Source of the DNA: RUG11894 sp964344335
Lineage (GTDB): Bacteria > Bacillota > Clostridia > Peptostreptococcales > Anaerovoracaceae
DNA: 10,370 bases
Assembly: GCA_964344335.1 (NCBI GenBank)
Contig: CAYFMW010000034.1
Coordinates: 1-10,370 of the forward strand
Direction of reading: 5' to 3'
The notes beneath the pieces were generated by a model, which was not told the origin of the DNA, made no database searches, and saw only the letters and a program-made list of their open reading frames with translations. Both the position numbers and the translations under genes were made by a program. Of this stretch, positions 7,192-10,370 are shown one piece after another. The number at the start of each line of letters is the position of its first letter. Within the stretch, counting starts at the first letter, position 1.

Positions 7192-7434
7192 ATGAAAGCA
7201 ACCGGAATCGTAAGAAAATTAGATCAACTTGGCCGGATAGTAATCCCCAAGGAACTCAGGAACACTTTCGACCTTGAAGAAGGCGATCCTATAGAGATTT
7301 TCGTCGACGGAAACGACATCATTCTTCGCAAGTATCAACCTGCCTGTATTTTCTGCAACGATGCTACAAATATAATTCAGTACGAAAACAAAAATATCTG
7401 CAAGAACTGTCTCGGAAAACTGAAAAATCTTTAA
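7192..7434 (+). CDS. abrB: AbrB/SpoVT-family transition-state regulator with Cys-rich tail
   Basis: The ATG at 7192 gives an 80-aa protein starting MKATGIVRKLDQLGRIVIPK, nearly the same as the DNA-binding swapped-hairpin domain of B. subtilis AbrB. An upstream in-frame ATG at 7147 lies inside the -10 box and is rejected; AAAGGGAG supports 7192. Residues 1-50 form the DNA-binding dimer domain. The tail has two CxxC pairs (Cys52/Cys55 in CIFC and Cys70/Cys73 in CKNC), a likely zinc-binding element found in many clostridial AbrB-like proteins but not in B. subtilis AbrB. It probably acts as a dimer or tetramer that binds AT-rich promoters and represses post-exponential genes. It has its own strong promoter and a terminator, converges on ricT, and is the only plus-strand gene seen. 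The paralogue identity (AbrB or Abh-like) is uncertain. Confidence 0.9.
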   Translation: MKATGIVRKLDQLGRIVIPKELRNTFDLEEGDPIEIFVDGNDIILRKYQPACIFCNDATNIIQYENKNICKNCLGKLKNL

Positions 7435-7440
7435 AAGATT

Positions 7441-7470
7441 AAATCCCGGCTTCGAGCCGGGATTTTTTTT
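7441..7470 (+). terminator. Intrinsic terminator of the AbrB-type gene
   Basis: The arms AAATCCCGGC (7441-7450) and GCCGGGATTT (7456-7465) pair perfectly around the loop TTCGA, and the T tract runs through 7470. It lies 6 bp after the stop codon. Read from the minus strand the same hairpin follows ricT but is trailed by only three T residues and then AATCTTTT, so it may act weakly in both directions. Confidence 0.9.
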
Positions 7471-7502
7471 ATTGTTTATAGCGTGTTTCCTCGATCGAAG
7501 CC

Positions 7503-8465
7503 TCAATCCTTCAATTCCGCTCGCCTCTCCAGTTCTTCCTCGGACATCTGTCCGATATCGACATCTTCCATAAAATCCGCCTTTTTAAGCTTACAATCAT
7601 CGGGTCCGGATCCACCCTTACCCCGGCGCCTTTCAGCTCTTTTTATTTCTTCCTTGCCGTAAACATAATATTCCGAAGAGAGTTTCTCCGGCCTTTCACC
7701 GTCTCTTTCTTCAAGAATCAATCTGGTGTTTATCTTGTTTAACAGGATGTTCACATCGAACACCAATGCCGGCCCGTCGGGTGTGGTAATGCGTTCACCC
7801 GGATCCGGCATGCCCTTGCGAAGTTCGCAGTAGGTCTCATTTTCGTACTGCAGGCAGCACATGAGCCTCCCGCAAATCCCCGAGATTTTGGTCGGGTTAA
7901 GCGAGAGATTCTGAAGCTTCGCCATCTTTATGGAAACCGGTTCGAATTCCGACATCCAGCTGTGACAGCAGAGTTCCCTTCCGCAGCTTCCGATTCCGCC
8001 CATCATTTTAGTTTCGTCGCGAACGCCTATCTGCCTGAGCTCTATGCGCATTCTAAAGACGCTGGCCAGATCCTTAACAAGCTCCCGGAAATCAACCCTT
8101 CCGTCGGCGGTAAAATAGAACACCACCTTGGAATTGTCGAAGGTGTATTCGACATCCACCGGCTTCATCTCGAGCCCATGCTTATCTATCTTCTCCTGAC
8201 AGATGGCAAGAGACTTCTCTTTCTTCTGCAAATTTTCCTCGTGCCTGACGATATCCTCTTCATTCGCAAGCCTTATAATCGGTTTTAGCGGCTGTACTAT
8301 ATCGCCTTGGGGAATCTCCATCAGATCGCTCGCCAGCGTGCCGAATTCAATGCCTCTGGCAGTTTCAACGATGACATTATCCCCGGCCGCAAGCTCGATA
8401 TCGGCTGGGTCGAAATAATATATTTTCCCGGCAGGCTTAAACCTGACGCCTGCTACTGTAACCAT
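7503..8465 (-). CDS. ricT: RicT (YaaT), PSP1-domain iron-sulfur protein
   Basis: This 320-aa PSP1-family protein is the homologue of B. subtilis RicT (YaaT). RicT works with RicA and RicF in a 4Fe-4S-binding complex that stimulates RNase Y-dependent mRNA maturation and affects sporulation, competence and biofilm formation. The N-terminal part (1-60) has the VAGVRFKPAGKIYYFDP and TARGIEFG segments. The central PSP1 region holds the conserved GGIGSCGRELCC (156-167) and KISGICGRLMCCLQYE (193-208), whose cysteines (161, 166, 167, 198, 203, 204) are candidate cluster ligands, plus Cys213. The C-terminus (from about 272) is charged, probably disordered and family-variable. AGGAGG lies a few bases before the ATG. 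It is the last gene of the tmk-holB-ricT operon, 23 bp after holB. RicA and RicF partners are not in this window. Confidence 0.93.
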   Translation of the reverse strand: MVTVAGVRFKPAGKIYYFDPADIELAAGDNVIVETARGIEFGTLASDLMEIPQGDIVQPLKPIIRLANEEDIVRHEENLQKKEKSLAICQEKIDKHGLEMKPVDVEYTFDNSKVVFYFTADGRVDFRELVKDLASVFRMRIELRQIGVRDETKMMGGIGSCGRELCCHSWMSEFEPVSIKMAKLQNLSLNPTKISGICGRLMCCLQYENETYCELRKGMPDPGERITTPDGPALVFDVNILLNKINTRLILEERDGERPEKLSSEYYVYGKEEIKRAERRRGKGGSGPDDCKLKKADFMEDVDIGQMSEEELERRAELKD

Positions 8466-8488
8466 AGATCCTCCTAAATAAAATCCCT

Positions 8489-9364
8489 CTACATTTCAAG
8501 GCAGAGCTTCTTAAGCGTATATTTTACATTGTATCCCAGCTTCAGAGATTTTGCCGCATCGCATACGGCGCGGATTCCCTTTTCCGGGTCTTTTATATAT
8601 TCGTGAGCCCCCTCTCCCGCCAAAGCGCCTGAGAGCAGGTCGATAGCCCCGTCTCCGTGGCGCAGAACTAGCGCATCCCTTAGAAGAATTTGCAGAGCCT
8701 GAGCGAAGCTTGTTGCATCCTCTCTCTGATCACCCTTGCGATCCAATATGGGTTTAAGGCAGACCATCCTTTCATAAAAGGGGGCGTCGTTATTGCAAAG
8801 TTTGATAAATTCCCGCGCCATCGCCGCCAGATCCGCGGAAATTTCCGGAAGCTCGGGCTGAAGACGAATAATTATGCACCTTGACAGTATGGTCCTGAAA
8901 ACCGCCTCTTCGTTTTCGGAGAGCAGGATTATCATGCTGTCTCCCAAAGGTTCTTCGAGAGTCTTTAAAAGCTTGTTCTGGGCCTCCGGAGTCATCAGAT
9001 GTGCATCGTCTATTATAACCAGTTTTTTCTCGCCGCGCGGCTTGAATTTCAGTCTCTCCTGAATATGGGCTATCGCTTTAACCCCTATGCGCGTCTTCGT
9101 ATCTTCGAAGGGGTTTTCCAGATTCAAAAATGTGAAATCCTCGTGGTTGCCGCTGTCAAATTTTCTGCACGAAAGACAGATGCCGCAACTGTTTCCCTCC
9201 CGAGGATTCGTACACAGCACGCTCTTTGCAAACTCCCTGCCGATTTCCAGGCGGCTCCTCGCTCCGCCCACGAACATATACGCGTGCATCGGTCTTCCCT
9301 CGTCGAGCAGCTTATTCAGGCGAACTTCGATATTTTTATTTAAATTAGGCCCTGCCGGCGACAT
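8489..9364 (-). CDS. holB: DNA polymerase III delta' subunit (clamp loader)
   Basis: This 291-aa protein is the delta' clamp-loader subunit, which helps open the beta clamp and load it on DNA. It resembles an AAA+ domain: HAYMFVGG (27-34) stands where the P-loop would be, but the GKS/T is replaced (GGARSRLEIG), as expected for a subunit that does not hydrolyse ATP. A zinc-module Cys set follows (Cys51, 60, 63, 66 in CTNPREGNSCGICLSC). The Walker-B-like LVIIDDAHLMTPEAQNKLLK (115-134), then TLEEP and the SRC motif (161-163), are characteristic. The C-terminal half is helical and poorly conserved. Its ATG overlaps the end of tmk by 20 bp. No good ribosome binding site precedes it, so it is probably translated by coupling to tmk. 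The next in-frame ATG (residue 26) would delete conserved sequence. Confidence 0.93.
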   Translation of the reverse strand: MSPAGPNLNKNIEVRLNKLLDEGRPMHAYMFVGGARSRLEIGREFAKSVLCTNPREGNSCGICLSCRKFDSGNHEDFTFLNLENPFEDTKTRIGVKAIAHIQERLKFKPRGEKKLVIIDDAHLMTPEAQNKLLKTLEEPLGDSMIILLSENEEAVFRTILSRCIIIRLQPELPEISADLAAMAREFIKLCNNDAPFYERMVCLKPILDRKGDQREDATSFAQALQILLRDALVLRHGDGAIDLLSGALAGEGAHEYIKDPEKGIRAVCDAAKSLKLGYNVKYTLKKLCLEM

Positions 9365-9971
9365 ACTCGTCGAACCTCCGACTGATCTCCTCTGCTATCT
9401 CCTCTATCCCGAAAGTTGCGTCCACGCTTATGTAGCGCTGCGGGTGCATCTCGCGAAGTTTCATGTAAGCCTCGTACACCCTGTAATGAAAACTCATATC
9501 CTCCAGTTCCAATCTATCGGGATCCCTGGAAGCTTCAAGCCTGCGCCTTCCGTAATCGGGAGGCAGGTCTAAAAAGAAGGTGATGTCGGGTGCTAGCCCC
9601 TGAACGGCGAACTCATTTATAATGCGGACCTCATCCCCCAGACCTCTGCCATAGCCCTGATAGGCGATGGAGGAGTCCATGAACCTGTCGCAGAGAACTA
9701 CCTTGCCCTGTTCCAACGCCGGCTTTATCTTCTCGTCTACATGCTGAGCACGCGAAGCGGCATACAGCAGCGCCTCGGTGACCCCGCTCATCTCCGAATT
9801 CTGCGGGTCCAGAAGCAAGTCCCTTATATCTTCCGAAATATCGGTTCCTCCGGGTTCACGAGTCAGCAGAACCGGAATACCCAATTCCTCACAATGCCTT
9901 GCGAGTAGCTTAATTTGAGTGCTTTTGCCGCTCCCGTCCGGCCCTTCGAATGTTATAAAAATTCCTCGCAT
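9345..9971 (-). CDS. tmk: Thymidylate kinase (dTMP kinase)
   Basis: This enzyme phosphorylates dTMP to dTDP with ATP, an essential step of dTTP synthesis. The 208-aa length fits the family. Motifs are the P-loop FEGPDGSGKST (8-18), TREPGGT (37-43), the DRF signature (95-97) with SSIAYQGYGRG (100-110), and the basic lid region around GRRRLEASRDPDR (141-153). The ATG at 9971 shares its A with the TGA stop of the small upstream gene (TGATG). This makes it the better start than the TTG one codon earlier, and implies coupled translation; GAAAGG lies 8 nt upstream. The 3' end overlaps holB by 20 bp. The gene order tmk-holB-ricT on one strand is typical of Bacillota. Confidence 0.96.
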   Translation of the reverse strand: MRGIFITFEGPDGSGKSTQIKLLARHCEELGIPVLLTREPGGTDISEDIRDLLLDPQNSEMSGVTEALLYAASRAQHVDEKIKPALEQGKVVLCDRFMDSSIAYQGYGRGLGDEVRIINEFAVQGLAPDITFFLDLPPDYGRRRLEASRDPDRLELEDMSFHYRVYEAYMKLREMHPQRYISVDATFGIEEIAEEISRRFDEYVAGRA

Positions 9972-10195
9972 CAATTATACCTTTCGCCTTGAAAGTTCTG
10001 CCACAGCTCATCGAATCGCCTACGATTCTCCTTTTCCTCCTCCATTTCCTTCTCTCTTTGCTTAATCTGTTCGATTCTTTTCCTGTTAAGCGCATAAATA
10101 TCTGAAAACAGGCGCCCGAGCAGATGAATGCCGAGAAAGACAATTGGAAGACATAGAAGTATCCAAAGTATGTATTTTGCAATCTCCGTGTTCAA
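9971..10195 (-). CDS. Small single-span membrane protein of unknown function
   Basis: I do not recognise this gene. The TTG at 10195 is chosen (74 aa) because GGAGG (10205-10201) lies 5 nt before it. A TTG at 10213 in the same frame would extend it to 80 aa but would place that Shine-Dalgarno inside the gene. Residues about 8-30 form one hydrophobic helix (YILWILLCLPIVFLGIHLL). They are followed by a basic-acidic, probably coiled-coil segment (about 38-68, rich in K, R, E and Q), so the orientation is predicted to be N-out, C-in. The stop overlaps the tmk ATG by 1 nt, and the gene is first in the tmk-holB-ricT operon. In B. subtilis the genes near tmk are yaaQ and yaaR, which this does not resemble. 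The coupled translation and clean layout argue that it is real. Confidence 0.7.
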   Translation of the reverse strand: MNTEIAKYILWILLCLPIVFLGIHLLGRLFSDIYALNRKRIEQIKQREKEMEEEKENRRRFDELWQNFQGERYN

Positions 10196-10200
10196 TGCTC

Positions 10201-10205
10201 CCTCC
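10201..10205 (-). promoter_or_regulatory. Ribosome binding site for the small membrane protein
   Basis: GGAGG on the minus strand lies 5 nt before TTG (10195-10193). It is the only good Shine-Dalgarno near the start of this open frame, so it points to a TTG initiation codon rather than an ATG. Confidence 0.6.
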
Positions 10206-10266
10206 GCCGGCAATGATGATTCGGTGATATTCAGCTCGCAGCTTATACTGCTTACTCATAAGATTA

Positions 10267-10275
10267 ATTATAGCA
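10267..10275 (-). promoter_or_regulatory. Extended -10 promoter of the tmk operon
   Basis: The minus strand reads TGCTATAAT, a perfect extended -10 (TGn plus TATAAT). A 17-bp spacer would put the -35 in the right arm of the 5S terminator stem, where TGGAAC (10295-10290) is a poor match. The promoter therefore probably relies on the extended -10. Transcription would start near 10260 and leave a leader of about 65 nt before the TTG start. Confidence 0.6.
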
Positions 10276-10277
10276 TA

Positions 10278-10310
10278 AATGAAAACCGCGTTCCATATCG
10301 GAACGCGGTT
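10278..10310 (-). terminator. Intrinsic terminator after the 5S rRNA gene
   Basis: On the minus strand AACCGCGTTCC (10310-10300) pairs perfectly with GGAACGCGGTT (10294-10284) over 11 bp around a 5-nt loop (GATAT), followed by TTCATTT. It comes directly after the 5S 3' end, so it closes the rRNA operon. Confidence 0.88.
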
Positions 10311-10312
10311 TG

Positions 10313-10370
10313 GTGAACCGGCGACGACCTATTTTCCCGGGCAGTCTCCCACCGAGTATCATCGGCTCTG
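10313..10370 (-). rRNA. rrf: 5S ribosomal RNA, 3' end only
   Basis: On the minus strand the segment reads GCCGATGATACT, then GGGAGACTGCCCGGG, then AAAATAGGTCGTCGCCGG. This is the 3' half of a Bacillota-type 5S rRNA (helices IV/V, then the helix I 3' strand with the conserved ATAGGTCG). About half the molecule is visible, and the rest lies beyond the window edge. The exact mature 3' end is uncertain by a few bases. A terminator follows at once, so this is the distal end of an rRNA operon running on the same strand as tmk. Confidence 0.88.

Noticed and set aside
9910..10182. A 90-codon minus-strand frame overlapping the tmk start
   Set aside because: It is out of frame with both the small membrane protein and tmk, which have better start signals and motifs.
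1..10370. CRISPR arrays, tRNA genes, insertion sequences or attachment sites
   Set aside because: Reading both strands gave no spaced direct repeats, no cloverleaf with a TPsiC motif, no transposase motifs and no terminal inverted repeats.

Overview
The window looks like a chromosomal segment of an anaerobic, low-to-mid-GC Bacillota, most likely Clostridia. The evidence is the tmk-holB-ricT cluster with a nearby AbrB-type regulator, strong AGGAGG ribosome binding sites, a Clostridia-style AbrB with a Cys-rich tail, a 5S rRNA of Gram-positive type and a sigma-54 activator remnant. No genus can be named from the sequence. Nothing here suggests a phage, plasmid, insertion sequence or CRISPR array.

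Layout, from high to low coordinates, since nearly everything is on the minus strand. The right edge holds the 3' end of a 5S rRNA gene and its terminator. A promoter with an extended -10 then starts a tightly packed operon: a small unrecognised single-span membrane protein, tmk (thymidylate kinase), holB (DNA polymerase III delta') and ricT (PSP1-domain iron-sulfur protein). A lone plus-strand gene for an AbrB-type regulator converges on ricT, and a strong hairpin terminator separates the two. A roughly 250-bp divergent intergenic region follows. It carries the abrB promoter on the plus strand and, on the minus strand, a promoter plus a terminator-like hairpin in the leader of a long (634 aa) glutamine synthetase. 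Downstream of the synthetase come a DUF3089-type alpha/beta-hydrolase lipoprotein and two half-transporters of a heterodimeric ABC exporter. The last gene, at the left edge, is a damaged PAS/sigma-54 activator gene.

The right half is core metabolism: dTMP phosphorylation, clamp loading, RNA maturation control and transition-state regulation. This is a contracted version of the B. subtilis tmk-yaaQ-yaaR-holB-yaaT-yabA...abrB neighbourhood. The left half is an accessory-looking envelope module (lipoprotein hydrolase plus exporter) whose presumed co-transcribed regulator has been wrecked by an internal deletion.

I did not find a clear new defence or mobile system. The observations most worth a second look are the deletion-scarred sigma-54 regulator, the possible attenuator ahead of glutamine synthetase, and the small membrane protein between the 5S gene and tmk.
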